Below, one piece after another: positions 27,898 to 37,150 of a stretch of 64,000 bases of DNA. The stretch's first letter is position 1. Each line of letters starts with the position of its first letter. The DNA is taken from the NCBI RefSeq assembly GCF_014836635.1, contig NZ_JACSQL010000001.1, forward strand, positions 372,001-436,000. The letters run 5' to 3'. The notes below the pieces were generated by a model. The model was not told where the DNA came from, did not search any database, and saw only the letters and a list, made by a program, of their open reading frames with translations. Origin of the DNA: Paenibacillus gallinarum. GTDB taxonomy: Bacteria; Bacillota; Bacilli; Paenibacillales; Paenibacillaceae. A program made the translations under genes and the position numbers.

Positions 27898-27998
27898 GTT
27901 TTATTTTGTGGAAAAGCAGGGGATTTCTTGTATCTTGACGAATGAATTCAGAATTGATATCTATTCCAATCTATTTCTGGCGAGGGGATGAAGGCGAA

Positions 27999-28481
27999 GT
28001 GAATACACTGCAAAAAAATTCCTTGATCGTGTCTTTTCACGAATGGCATGACTGGTTCCGTAAGTGGAGTATAGAGAGGAATACGCTTTGGGATACCCCG
28101 GTTGCAGCTGAGAAATGGACGGTTCGTGAACTGATTAGTCATATGATGCGATGGGATCGTTATTTTTGGGAAGGTGCCATATCTTTGATTATTTCTGGAG
28201 AAGAGAAACAGCTGCAAATTCAGCATCTGGATTTTGATGTATTTAATGAGGCGGCACGTGAACATGCACATACAATTAGTATAGAAGAGCTAGTGCAAGA
28301 AACGCTTCATTACCGTGAGCAGATTATCCGCGCGCTTCATGAGTTGCCTGCTGAGGATTGGTCGAAAGAATATAGGGGACTTGATGGCGGACCTTTTACT
28401 GTACAAAGTTATGTTGAAGATTTTATTTGGCATGATCGCCATCATATGAAACAACTTGAAGATATGTCTAAATCTTTATAA
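27999..28481 (+). CDS. DinB-like four-helix-bundle protein
   Basis: DinB superfamily protein of about 160 residues, function unknown; relatives are metal-binding thiol transferases or hydrolases. The metal-ligand pattern is suggested by HMMRWDRYFWEGA and by the C-terminal WHDRHHMKQL. GTG 27999 is preferred: it has GAGGGG and GAAGG upstream and gives the family N-terminus, whereas the in-frame ATG 27942 has no ribosome binding site. The monooxygenase-like gene follows after 16 nt, implying an operon of small proteins. Confidence 0.72.
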   Translation: MNTLQKNSLIVSFHEWHDWFRKWSIERNTLWDTPVAAEKWTVRELISHMMRWDRYFWEGAISLIISGEEKQLQIQHLDFDVFNEAAREHAHTISIEELVQETLHYREQIIRALHELPAEDWSKEYRGLDGGPFTVQSYVEDFIWHDRHHMKQLEDMSKSL

Positions 28482-28497
28482 CGAGGAACGATGTACG

Positions 28498-28791
28498 ATG
28501 ATTCTGGAAAGTGCCATGCTGTATGTAACAAAAGGGAATGAGTCTGCTTTTGAACAAGATTTTGCTAAGGCATCTACGATCATATCAAGCATGACAGGGT
28601 ATATTCATCACGAGTTGTATAAATGCATGGAGGCAGATCATCAGTATCTGCTGCTAGTTCAATGGGAAACACTGGAGGATCACACGATTGGATTTCGAGG
28701 TTCTGAAGGTTATCAGCAGTGGAAGAAGATCCTTCATCACTACTATGATCCTTTTCCAGTAGTAGAACATTTCAAGAAGGTCAGTCTGTAA
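28498..28791 (+). CDS. ABM-domain (antibiotic biosynthesis monooxygenase-like) protein
   Basis: 97-residue dimeric ferredoxin-like-fold protein of the ABM family. The whole length is one domain: MLYVTKGNESAFEQDFAKAS, GYIHHELYKCMEADHQYLLLVQWETLEDH and the C-terminal YQQWKKILHHYYDPFPVVEHF. Related proteins are small oxygenases or haem-degrading enzymes, but the name of the family does not imply antibiotic synthesis here. ATG 28498 follows GAGGAACG; an upstream in-frame start at 28456 overlaps the previous gene and lacks a site. Confidence 0.75.
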   Translation: MILESAMLYVTKGNESAFEQDFAKASTIISSMTGYIHHELYKCMEADHQYLLLVQWETLEDHTIGFRGSEGYQQWKKILHHYYDPFPVVEHFKKVSL

Positions 28792-28845
28792 GTAGTGACC
28801 TAAAAAATACAATCTTGAATTCTGCCGCATCAAGGGGGAACACAT

Positions 28846-29304
28846 GTGGAATACACGATCCGGTCACTTGAGAAGGAAGATCCCGTACCTTATGACCTAT
28901 TACTCCTTGCGGATCCGTCTAAAGCGGTGATAGACGAATACATTCACCGCGGACAGATAAGCGTGGCCGTATCTCATGGAGAAATTATAGGAATTGTGGT
29001 GCTGCTGCATACCAGGCCGCAAACTTATGAGATTGTAAATTTGGCAGTGAAAGAGGAGTGTCAGGGTAAGGGCATAGGAAAAGTATTGCTGCGCTATGCA
29101 CTTGATCAAGCAAAGGATCAGGGAGCCACGACTATGGAGATCGGCACTGGAAATTCAAGTCTGGATCAGCTGGGATTTTATCAAAGAGAAGGGTTCCGGA
29201 TCACTGGAATTGACCGTGACTTTTTTATTAAACACTATCCTGACCCTATTATAGAAAATGGTATACCTTGTGTAGATATGCTACGTCTGTCCAAGGAGGT
29301 GTAG
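28846..29304 (+). CDS. GNAT family N-acetyltransferase
   Basis: 152-residue acetyltransferase with one GNAT domain. VNLAVKEECQGKGIGKVLLRYAL is the acetyl-CoA pyrophosphate-binding motif (Q-x-x-G-x-G) near residue 66, followed by LGFYQREGFRITG. GTG start with AAGGGGGA upstream. The last codons lie in the ribosome binding site of the 41-residue ORF that follows, so the two are likely coupled. Substrate unknown. Confidence 0.82.
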   Translation: MEYTIRSLEKEDPVPYDLLLLADPSKAVIDEYIHRGQISVAVSHGEIIGIVVLLHTRPQTYEIVNLAVKEECQGKGIGKVLLRYALDQAKDQGATTMEIGTGNSSLDQLGFYQREGFRITGIDRDFFIKHYPDPIIENGIPCVDMLRLSKEV

Positions 29305-29307
29305 CAT

Positions 29308-29433
29308 ATGATTATTGAGATTCTAGTCATTACTTGTGCAGCTTATACTCCTATTATTTATAGCTTAATCAAAAGAATAAGGCGTCTCGAAGAACAGGTC
29401 AAAGAGTTGAAGCAGCGAGAAGATTTAATATGA
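29308..29433 (+). CDS. 41-residue membrane/coiled-coil microprotein
   Basis: Short ORF with a near-perfect AAGGAGGTG site six bases before ATG 29308. The product starts with a hydrophobic stretch of about 20 residues (MIIEILVITCAAYTPIIYSL) and ends in a charged helix (KRIRRLEEQVKELKQRED) with coiled-coil periodicity. It begins 3 nt after the GNAT stop and is followed directly by a terminator, so it is placed exactly as a real last gene. No function recognised. Confidence 0.65.
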   Translation: MIIEILVITCAAYTPIIYSLIKRIRRLEEQVKELKQREDLI

Positions 29434-29437
29434 AAAT

Positions 29438-29472
29438 AAGCCATCGTAATCCTCCGCAGGATAGATGGCTTT
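29438..29472 (+). terminator. intrinsic terminator after microprotein gene
   Basis: AAGCCATC / GATGGCTT outer stem and ATCCT / AGGAT inner stem, followed by T-rich sequence. Confidence 0.85.
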
Positions 29473-29494
29473 TTGGTTTTTTTTGATTGCAATG

Positions 29495-30580
29495 CTATAA
29501 ATCAGGAATTTCAATCGTCACTTCTTTTTTTGCGGCTGAGGAACGGAGAACTCCGTCAATGATCGCCTGATTATATAAAATTTGCTCACCCGGTATGGGA
29601 GCTGGTAACCGCTTTTGAATCGCATTAGCATAGTCAAAAATCTTTGCATGAAATAAATTGATCTGGTGATGTTGAATAGGAAGAGGACTTTCTGTATGAT
29701 GACCAGCAATGTCGTGATACAGCGTCATACTGCCGATTCGGCCTTCCCAGCCTCCGCTCCAAGGACCGCTTCCTGCAGGAGTAACTTTTAAACCGGCATC
29801 GGTTCCAAGAAACATCGTGGGTCCGAGTGTATCCATATGCATAGCCCAGGAGATTTTGTAGCTTAACAAAATATCGCCTTCTAATCGAACCATCGCTGCT
29901 CCAAAGTCTTCTACGTTAAACATATTTGCTTCGGGGTGATATTTTGGATTTGTGCCAAAATAATTGGAGGTATAGGCAGATACCGTAAGCGGCTTAGGAT
30001 AACCTAGCGCATGGAGAACCATATCTAGAGAATAGCAGCCAATGTCCGCCATAGCTCCTGCGCCGGCAAGATCCTTTCTGATGAATGTACCCCCAGGCAT
30101 ACCGCGTCTACGGCCACCGCCTGCTTCGGCAAAATATACCTTCCCAAGCTGTCCATCTTGAATCAGGCTGCGAATGGCCTGCATATTTGGATCGTATCTG
30201 GGTTGAAATCCGACAGTAAGCATCTTTCCCGTGCGCTTAGAAGCCTCTACCATTTCAATAGCTTGATCGAGTGTTACAGACATCGGTTTCTCTACCATGA
30301 CATGTTTTCCTGCATTCAGTGCATCAATGGTAATATTGTAATGAGAGAAGTTCGGTGTGCAGATGCTGACGCCGTCTAAATCCAGTTCCAGCAGATGAAG
30401 GTGATCATCATAGGCTTTCGCCATAGGCAGATTCGTTTGTTCTATGAATAAGGATGCTTTGCCTGGAATAATATCCGCAACGGCTACAACCTCTACATAA
30501 TCAAGTTGTTTATATGCATTTGCATGAGCTCTTGCAATGCCCCCGCTTCCAATGATTCCGATTTTAATTGTACGTTCCAA
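29495..30580 (-). CDS. Gfo/Idh/MocA family NAD(P)-dependent oxidoreductase
   Basis: Dehydrogenase of the glucose-fructose/inositol dehydrogenase family, 361 residues. N-terminal Rossmann fold with GIIGSGGIARAHANAY near residue 8, EKPMSVTLDQAI near residue 96 containing the conserved EKP, and a C-terminal substrate domain with the GGGRRRGMPGGTFIRK and DIGCYSLDM segments. TTG start at 30580, with GGAGG eight to nine bases upstream. Acts on an unknown sugar, cyclitol or derivative. Single gene convergent with the small-protein cluster. Confidence 0.88.
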   Translation of the reverse strand: MERTIKIGIIGSGGIARAHANAYKQLDYVEVVAVADIIPGKASLFIEQTNLPMAKAYDDHLHLLELDLDGVSICTPNFSHYNITIDALNAGKHVMVEKPMSVTLDQAIEMVEASKRTGKMLTVGFQPRYDPNMQAIRSLIQDGQLGKVYFAEAGGGRRRGMPGGTFIRKDLAGAGAMADIGCYSLDMVLHALGYPKPLTVSAYTSNYFGTNPKYHPEANMFNVEDFGAAMVRLEGDILLSYKISWAMHMDTLGPTMFLGTDAGLKVTPAGSGPWSGGWEGRIGSMTLYHDIAGHHTESPLPIQHHQINLFHAKIFDYANAIQKRLPAPIPGEQILYNQAIIDGVLRSSAAKKEVTIEIPDL

Positions 30581-31302
30581 GCATCATTCCTCCTTTACCA
30601 AATCGATCGATTAATGAAATTACGTCTTGCCTTATGGTTACCACAATGTGGCTGAATGAAACCAATGTTTTATATTTATTCTTGTTAGCATCAAAATAAT
30701 TCTACTCAGCAGGGGAAGAAACTTCAGAACGTAAAAACGTAAGATCAACTTGTCCATTAGGCGGAAAAGTATAAAATCCATTCAAATCGTGAAAAGTGGG
30801 GTACTATACAGGTATAGTTAACTTCTTTTATGAGAGAAGATTTGCATGATTTTTGTTTTCTTACTCGTTATTTGGTAGAATCAATAATTGGTGTATTGAT
30901 GCGTAAATTGATTCATCTAATAAATGCATCAATTACCTTTAAAATTGGAAATGCTCTTCGCTTCAAATGTTTATAGAATAGAATTAGGAATTAAAACCAT
31001 CCCTTGGGATCGGTAGAATAATTAAATGAGGTGACCGCCTTGGGCTAACATGAGCATCAGATTACATCTACTACTTTATGAAAAAAAAGAAACTCACCGA
31101 TTTAGATTTAGTGTGAGTGCCCGTAATTCATGAACTATGTAGTAATGTAATGAAAGATGAGAATGACCAAAGAGCGATTCATTACTGAAGTTAATTCATA
31201 TTCTCTTCACATTAACGAATTATAATATGTTTTTAATTGATTACATTTTTATATGGTATTCCGTCCTGGAACAATCCAAAATAATTGACGGAGGGAACAT
31301 TT
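30581..31302. other. 722-bp intergenic region upstream of odhA
   Basis: No convincing gene. It includes an 8-bp inverted repeat (ATTGATGC at 30895-30902, GCATCAAT at 30926-30933), a short dyad ACTCAC/GTGAGT (31091-31118), a 27-codon ORF at 31050-31133 whose nearest GAGGTG site is about 16-20 bases upstream, and a TATAAT at 31221-31226 (no good -35) that may be the odhA -10. The length and the dyads suggest an extended regulatory region or leader for the odh operon. Confidence 0.45.
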
Positions 31303-34194
31303 ATGGCTAACGAAGATGGCAATATGCAAAGCCCTTGGAAAGCTTATTACGGACCTAACATGGGTTACGTACAAGAACAATACGAGATTTTTACAGTAAA
31401 TCCGGATTCAGTAGATGCTGAATATCGTTTGCTTTTTGAGCAATGGGGACCTCCCCCTGAAGAGGAAATAATAACTATTAATGAGACAGGGAGTACAGTT
31501 GCTTCCGGTATAGCTGATATCCATCTTTTGAGGAAAGCGGTTACAATAGGCGAATTAGTTCAAAATATACGAAGATTCGGTCATTTAAAAGCGAATATTG
31601 ATCCTCTTGGAATCAGTGAAAATACAGATACAGATCTTCTATCTCCTGGGCATTTCGGTCTTAGCGAGCAGGATTTAAGATCATTGCCGGCCTCTATTGT
31701 TTGGGAGAATGCAGATCAGACGACCAAAACAGCTTTGGACGCTATTACACGTCTGAATGAATTGTATACAGGGCCGATCGCTTTTGAGTTCACTCATATT
31801 CAGGACGAAGAGGAACGGAAGTGGCTTAATGAATATATTGAGTCGGGTAAATTACAAGAGGAACTTAAAGAAGAAGAACGAAAAACACTTTTAAAACGTT
31901 TGGTAGAAGTAGAACAGTTTGAGCAATTTTTGCACAAGACATTCGTCGGACAAAAATGGTTTTCTATCGAAGGTAATGACATGCTTGTCCCTATGCTTGA
32001 CACCTTTATTGATACGATGATGGATGCAGGTTCGCGTCATATTTTAATGGGGATGGCTCATAGGGGACGCCTCAATGTTCTTGCACATGTTCTTGGAAAA
32101 CCTTACGGCAAAATCTTCTCGAAGTTCCATCAAGCGATAAACAGGGATCTGGTTCCTTCGGAATCATCTTCCGGTGTGAACTATGGATGGACGGGTGACG
32201 TAAAATATCATTTAGGTGCTACACGCACGCTTAAAAAAGATGATAACACTCAGGCCAAAATCACACTTGCGAATAACCCGAGTCACTTGGAGTACGTAAA
32301 CCCTGTCGTTCAAGGTTTCGCTCGTGCGGCTCAAGAAGAACGCAGTGATTCTGGTTATCCTAAACAGGATGTATCCAAAGCCGCCACGATTCTAATGCAC
32401 GGTGACGCTGCTTTTCCTGGTGAAGGTATTGTAGCCGAAACTTTGAATTTCAAAGCGCTGAAAGGCTACCAGAATGGCGGAACACTTCATGTTATCGTAA
32501 ATAATCGAGTAGGTTTCACAACGAACAGCGATGACTCACGGTCTACGCTTTATTCTAGCGACCTGGCAAAAGGGTATGAAATTCCGATTGTACACGTTAA
32601 TGCGGATCATCCTGAAGCATGTATTGCCGCGATGAGACTTGCATCAGCGTACCGTAACCGGTACAAGAAAGACTTTTTAATAGATCTGATTGGTTATCGC
32701 CGTTACGGTCATAATGAGACAGATGATCCGGAAACGACACAACCTATTGTGTACAAAAAGGTCAAAAAACACGCATTAGTTACCGAGCTGTACGCTGAGT
32801 ATCTTAGCAAAAAAGGATTGTCATCGGATCTACTGACTGAATACCGAACGGAAGCTCAGCGTGTCTTGAAACAGGCTTACGAGGAAGTAAAACAAGGAAC
32901 GGTAAGTCATGAAGAAGTTCATGATAAAGTAGATGCTGGCACCAAGCGTCTGGATAAACCAGAACGAATGACGAATATGCCTACTGGCGTGCCACTAGAT
33001 AAACTTCGCGAGATCAATTCAGAATTACTGAAATGGCCGGAAGGATTCAAGGTGTATCCGAAGCTGCAGAGGATTCTACAACGTCGTCAGAATGCTTTGG
33101 ATGAGGGAGAAAAGGTAGACTGGAGTTTGGCTGAAACATTGGCCTTTGCTTCCATCCTTGCGGATGGCAAACCAATTCGAATGACGGGTCAAGATGCACA
33201 GCGTGCAACGTTTGCCCATCGTAACCTTGTTCTTCATGATGCTGAGACAGGAGAAGAGTACAACGTGCTGCATCGTTTACCACAAGCTAAAGCGTCGTTT
33301 GCTCTTCATAACAGTCCTTTATCGGAAGAATCCGTTCTTGGATTTGAGTATGGATATAATGTCTTCTCTCCAGAGACGCTTGTCATCTGGGAAGCACAAT
33401 TCGGCGATTTTGCTAACTGTGCTCAAGTTGTCTTTGATCAGTTTATATCTTCTGGCCGTTCAAAATGGTCTCAGAATTCGAGTTTGGTTATGCTTTTACC
33501 TCACGCAAGTGAAGGACAGGGGCCTGAACATACAAGTGCAAGATTAGAGCGTTTCCTGCAGATGAGTGCGGATGATAACTGGATTATTGCTAATCTCTCA
33601 AGTAGTGCGCAATACTTTCACTTACTTCGCCGTCAAGCTGCTTTGACGGAAACAGACGATGCTAGACCGCTCGTATTGATGTCACCGAAGAGCCTCATTC
33701 GTAACCCTAGAGTAGCATCGCCAGCAAAACTGCTTAGCGAAGGCAGTTTCCAGGCAGTACTCGAACAACCTAACCTTGGTATACAGTCAGAGGGGGTTGA
33801 ACGCGTACTGTTATGCAGCGGCAAGATAGCTATTGATCTAGAAGAGGCGATTGATAAGGATAAGGAAAAAGACTGGTCCTGGCTTCATATTATCCGTGTA
33901 GAACAGCTGTATCCGTTCCCTGAACAGGAAATTAAACGGATACTAGCTAGATTCCGCAATCTGAAAGAACTCGTATGGACTCAGGAAGAACCTAAGAATA
34001 TGGGAGCTTGGACTTATATGGAACCTAAGCTTCGGGGTCTTGCACCTGAAGGTATTAAGGTGGAGTATGCTGGACGGATCGAACATTCAAGCCCAGCTAC
34101 GGGATTCCAGCATGTTCATATCCAAGAACAACAACAAATTCTCGCTAAAGTATTGAAACAAAATTCGAAGAAAAACATACCACTGGGGAGGTAG
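31303..34194 (+). CDS. odhA: 2-oxoglutarate dehydrogenase E1 component
   Basis: Thiamine-diphosphate decarboxylase of the 2-oxoglutarate dehydrogenase complex in the citric acid cycle, 963 residues. The N-terminal WKAYYGPNMGYVQEQYE resembles the segment that binds E2. ThDP domain signatures: HRGRLNVLAHVLGKPY, HLGATRT, HGDAAFPGEGIVAETLNF, NNRVGFTT and RRYGHNETDDP. The C-terminal transketolase-type domain has HASEGQGPEHTSARLERFLQ. ATG 31303 follows GGAGG by eight bases. Six bases separate it from odhB. E3 (lpd) is not in the window. Confidence 0.96.
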   Translation: MANEDGNMQSPWKAYYGPNMGYVQEQYEIFTVNPDSVDAEYRLLFEQWGPPPEEEIITINETGSTVASGIADIHLLRKAVTIGELVQNIRRFGHLKANIDPLGISENTDTDLLSPGHFGLSEQDLRSLPASIVWENADQTTKTALDAITRLNELYTGPIAFEFTHIQDEEERKWLNEYIESGKLQEELKEEERKTLLKRLVEVEQFEQFLHKTFVGQKWFSIEGNDMLVPMLDTFIDTMMDAGSRHILMGMAHRGRLNVLAHVLGKPYGKIFSKFHQAINRDLVPSESSSGVNYGWTGDVKYHLGATRTLKKDDNTQAKITLANNPSHLEYVNPVVQGFARAAQEERSDSGYPKQDVSKAATILMHGDAAFPGEGIVAETLNFKALKGYQNGGTLHVIVNNRVGFTTNSDDSRSTLYSSDLAKGYEIPIVHVNADHPEACIAAMRLASAYRNRYKKDFLIDLIGYRRYGHNETDDPETTQPIVYKKVKKHALVTELYAEYLSKKGLSSDLLTEYRTEAQRVLKQAYEEVKQGTVSHEEVHDKVDAGTKRLDKPERMTNMPTGVPLDKLREINSELLKWPEGFKVYPKLQRILQRRQNALDEGEKVDWSLAETLAFASILADGKPIRMTGQDAQRATFAHRNLVLHDAETGEEYNVLHRLPQAKASFALHNSPLSEESVLGFEYGYNVFSPETLVIWEAQFGDFANCAQVVFDQFISSGRSKWSQNSSLVMLLPHASEGQGPEHTSARLERFLQMSADDNWIIANLSSSAQYFHLLRRQAALTETDDARPLVLMSPKSLIRNPRVASPAKLLSEGSFQAVLEQPNLGIQSEGVERVLLCSGKIAIDLEEAIDKDKEKDWSWLHIIRVEQLYPFPEQEIKRILARFRNLKELVWTQEEPKNMGAWTYMEPKLRGLAPEGIKVEYAGRIEHSSPATGFQHVHIQEQQQILAKVLKQNSKKNIPLGR

Positions 34195-34200
34195 CTTGCT

Positions 34201-35454
34201 TTGAGCGAAATTAAAGTACCGGCTATGGGGGAATCCATCACGGAAGGGACAATATCCAGATGGGTCGTTAAAGAAGGAGATTCTGTTAATCAAGGAGATG
34301 TACTTCTAGAAGTTGAAACCGATAAAGTAAATATCGAAATTAGTGCGGAAGAAAGCGGTGTGATCACCAGTATCTTGCACCAAGAAGGAGATACGGTACA
34401 GATCGGGGAAGCAATTGCTCTACTTGAAGCAGGTGCAGGTGCCAAGGAATCAGCGGCAACGTCAGTGCAGGCTCCGGAAGCTCCGGCTCCTGCAGCTCCA
34501 GAACCAGCTCCTGTACAAAGTGAGCAAAAAGAGGAAACTTCTGAGAGTGGAAGCCCTAAAGCTTCTCCATCTGCACGCAAGCTTGCTCGTGAGCGTGGTA
34601 TTGATCTCGATCAAGTACAGGGCCGCGATCCCATTGGACGTATCTATCAAGAAGATGTGAAAACTCATGGGTCGGTGCAAGCAGCGCCTGTTGCATCACC
34701 TAGTAAGTCTGCTAGTGCTCCATCTGCTCCGAAAGAGCAAGCAAGCTTCAGTAAACCAGTAGAACGTCAAAGAATGTCTCGCCGCCGTGCGACCATTGCG
34801 AAGCGTCTTGTCGAGGCTCAACAAACTGCGGCTATGCTGACTACATTTAACGAAGTCGATATGACTGCAATCCTTGATGTTCGTAAACGTCGTAAAGACA
34901 AATTTAAAGAAAAACATGATGTGGGACTTGGCTTTATGTCATTCTTTACGAAAGCAGTTGTAGGTGCATTAAAACAATTTCCAACAGTTAACGCGGAGAT
35001 TGATGGCGACGATGTTATTCTTAAAAAATATTATGATATCGGTATAGCTGTATCTGCGAAAGAAGGACTTGTTGTTCCTGTTGTCCGCGATGCTGACCGT
35101 TTGAGTTTTGCCGAAATCGAGCGCAATATTGGAGAACTTGCTTCTAAAGCGCGTTCGAACACATTATCTCTGAATGAACTGCAAGGTGGTACATTCACCA
35201 TCACAAATGGCGGAGTATTTGGTTCACTCTTATCTACTCCGATCCTGAATGCTCCTCAAGTAGGGATTTTGGGTATGCATAAGATTCAAGTTCGTCCAGT
35301 AGCTATTGATGATGAGCGTATGGAGAATCGTCCAATGATGTATATTGCCCTATCCTATGACCACCGTATTATTGACGGCAGCGAAGCAGTTCGCTTCCTT
35401 GTAACGGTGAAGGAATTGTTAGAGGATCCAGAATCACTGTTGCTTGAAGGATAA
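34201..35454 (+). CDS. odhB: 2-oxoglutarate dehydrogenase E2 (dihydrolipoyl succinyltransferase)
   Basis: Core acyltransferase of the complex, 417 residues. Order: one lipoyl domain (1-76; lipoylated Lys in VETDKVNIE), a flexible Ala/Pro/Glu-rich linker (about 78-120), a peripheral-subunit binding domain (about 120-155; [20 protein letters not shown]), a second linker, and the catalytic domain (about 190-417) with the HHxxxDG-type motif [18 protein letters not shown] start at 34201 after GGGGAGG. Cotranscribed with odhA. Confidence 0.96.
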   Translation: MSEIKVPAMGESITEGTISRWVVKEGDSVNQGDVLLEVETDKVNIEISAEESGVITSILHQEGDTVQIGEAIALLEAGAGAKESAATSVQAPEAPAPAAPEPAPVQSEQKEETSESGSPKASPSARKLARERGIDLDQVQGRDPIGRIYQEDVKTHGSVQAAPVASPSKSASAPSAPKEQASFSKPVERQRMSRRRATIAKRLVEAQQTAAMLTTFNEVDMTAILDVRKRRKDKFKEKHDVGLGFMSFFTKAVVGALKQFPTVNAEIDGDDVILKKYYDIGIAVSAKEGLVVPVVRDADRLSFAEIERNIGELASKARSNTLSLNELQGGTFTITNGGVFGSLLSTPILNAPQVGILGMHKIQVRPVAIDDERMENRPMMYIALSYDHRIIDGSEAVRFLVTVKELLEDPESLLLEG

Positions 35455-35476
35455 GAAGGCGGAATATTGAATAATA

Positions 35477-35525
35477 AGAAGGACAGGTGCGCGCATCTTA
35501 TGTGGCGGCTTGTTCTTCTTTTTAT
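35477..35525 (+). terminator. intrinsic terminator after odhB
   Basis: AAGAAGGACA pairs with TGTTCTTCTT (one G-U), with further partial pairing inside, followed by T-rich sequence. Confidence 0.7.
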
Positions 35526-35551
35526 ATCAGTTTTAGTAGGAGGAAACGGAA

Positions 35552-36085
35552 ATGCTGAGTATTGTAGAGTTACAATATCCGATTGGGCAAGAGGAAGATA
35601 AGCCCGTAACTGAGGAAAACCTCAAAGAATGGATTAAAAATCTGGAAGAGTTACCTCTGAAGTTAAAAGAAGCGGTAGCAGATTTATCCGATGAACAGCT
35701 AAACACTCCTTATCGTCCGAATGGATGGTCTGTTAAGCAAGTTGTTCATCATGTGGCAGATAGCCATATGAATAGTTTTATTCGGTGTAAACTCGCTTTA
35801 ACAGAGAGCAATCCAACGATCACACCATACGAAGAAACGTTATGGGCTGACATGCCCGACGCAAACTTAATGCCAATTGCCCCTTCCTTACATATCATAG
35901 AAGGTCTTCATACACGCTGGGCTACACTGCTTCATTCACTGTCCCCAGAAGATTATCAGCGGACATTTTATCATCCAGGTTCTCAGAAGACGATAACTCT
36001 TGGCGAGTTTGCACGCCTCTATTCGTGGCATAGTCTTCATCATACTGCCCATATTACTTCACTTCGCGGGCGTATGGAGTGGTAG
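35552..36085 (+). CDS. YfiT/BstA-like DinB-fold metal-dependent protein
   Basis: 177-residue DinB-superfamily protein very close in motif order to Bacillus subtilis YfiT, whose relatives include bacillithiol S-transferases. The start LQYPIGQEE, then LEELPLKLKEAV, GWSVKQVVHHVADSHMNS and the C-terminal WHSLHHTAHITSLRGRM are conserved; His in HHVADS and in WHSLHH are the expected metal ligands. GGAGG is eight bases upstream. A thiol-transferase role in detoxification is the family inference. Monocistronic, flanked by terminators. Confidence 0.85.
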   Translation: MLSIVELQYPIGQEEDKPVTEENLKEWIKNLEELPLKLKEAVADLSDEQLNTPYRPNGWSVKQVVHHVADSHMNSFIRCKLALTESNPTITPYEETLWADMPDANLMPIAPSLHIIEGLHTRWATLLHSLSPEDYQRTFYHPGSQKTITLGEFARLYSWHSLHHTAHITSLRGRMEW

Positions 36086-36097
36086 ACATAGTACGAC

Positions 36098-36151
36098 AAA
36101 AAAACCTCTCTTGTCATTGAATGGTGAGTTCAATTTCAAGAAAGGTTTTTT
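36098..36151. terminator. bidirectional terminator
   Basis: AAAAAACCT / AGGTTTTTT outer stem with CTTG / CAAG and ATTGAA / TTCAAT inner segments; serves the YfiT-like gene (+) and the hydrolase gene (-). Confidence 0.8.
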
Positions 36152-36165
36152 GATTAGATTATAGA

Positions 36166-37101
36166 TTAAACGGAAGGAGGAACATGACGAAGGAGCCAAT
36201 CGGCCACATGTTCTTCCACTTCTTTACGGTTAATTTCATGCAACATTTCATGTCTGCCTTCTGGGTAGATCCGATATTCCAGATCTCTTATCTCAAGTTC
36301 TTTATACATTTCTACTAGATTAAGGACTCCTTTGCCATGCATACCTACAGGGTCATTCCCTCCTGAAAAGATATAGACTGGCTTATCTTTAGGAATATTA
36401 GCAAGATGATGAGGAAGATGGATCTCCATAAGCAGTTCGAAAAAACCTTGGTAGAAGCGAGCTGTGCATAGAGAGCCGCATAAAGGATCATCTATAAACT
36501 TCCGTACTTCTTGTTCATCCCTTGATAACCAGTCAAAAGGAGTAGCAGCAGGGCGAAAGGAGCGGTTAAATCCCCCAAATACAACGGCATTTAGAAAAAA
36601 ACTTCGACGTTGCTGTCCCTGAATAAGGCTTTGGAGATGAGCGAGGAGTTGACCGAGCTTCAGTAAACTCCGTTTCCCATTGGAACCGGACAGAATATAG
36701 CCTTCATACAAATGAGGACCTGCATACATTACCTTTTGGGTAAGGAAGGAACCCATACTGTGTCCAAGTAAAAAAATAGGTGAATTAGGATGCTCTTGGC
36801 GTATGAACTTTCCTAGTTCGCCCATATCTTTTGCCATCCACTTAAAGGCGTCGGGTCCGCCATCTCCTAACATCCCCTGATCAACCGCAGTCTTTCCATG
36901 ACCACGATGATCATTGGCATAGATGATGAACCCGTGTTTAGTCAAGCATTCAGCCAGTTCTTTATATCGCTTCGCTGTTTCGGACATCCCGTGTGCGATC
37001 TGAACAATCCCCTTAATAGGTACTTCATCTTCCGGAGCCCACCGATACACAAAGACATTGACTTCATCACTATCCAGCATTTGAAATGTATATTCCTGCA
37101 T
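36166..37101 (-). CDS. alpha/beta hydrolase (monoacylglycerol lipase/lysophospholipase-like)
   Basis: Serine hydrolase of the Hydrolase_4 group, 311 residues. IVQIAHGMSETAKRY is the oxyanion HG region, FLLGHSMGSFLTQK carries the nucleophile (GHSMG), IFSGGNDPVG supplies the Asp and YPEGRHEMLHE the His. DHRGHGKT is also typical of monoacylglycerol lipases. GGAGG upstream of ATG 37101. First 30 bases of leader separate it from manA, which is upstream on the same strand; they may be cotranscribed. Substrate inferred from family only. Confidence 0.82.
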   Translation of the reverse strand: MQEYTFQMLDSDEVNVFVYRWAPEDEVPIKGIVQIAHGMSETAKRYKELAECLTKHGFIIYANDHRGHGKTAVDQGMLGDGGPDAFKWMAKDMGELGKFIRQEHPNSPIFLLGHSMGSFLTQKVMYAGPHLYEGYILSGSNGKRSLLKLGQLLAHLQSLIQGQQRRSFFLNAVVFGGFNRSFRPAATPFDWLSRDEQEVRKFIDDPLCGSLCTARFYQGFFELLMEIHLPHHLANIPKDKPVYIFSGGNDPVGMHGKGVLNLVEMYKELEIRDLEYRIYPEGRHEMLHEINRKEVEEHVADWLLRHVPPSV

Positions 37102-37150
37102 GACTAAATCCTCCTTCCAAAATGAATGGCGGTTAGTGGTTACTTAAAAA

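Noticed and set aside
28498..28791. antibiotic biosynthesis cluster suggested by the ABM-domain protein
   Set aside because: Neighbours are DinB, GNAT and a microprotein, with no synthase or tailoring genes; the family name is historical.
31050..31133. 27-codon ORF upstream of odhA
   Set aside because: The nearest GAGGTG is too far from the ATG and the frame shows no recognisable pattern; kept only as a note in the intergenic entry.
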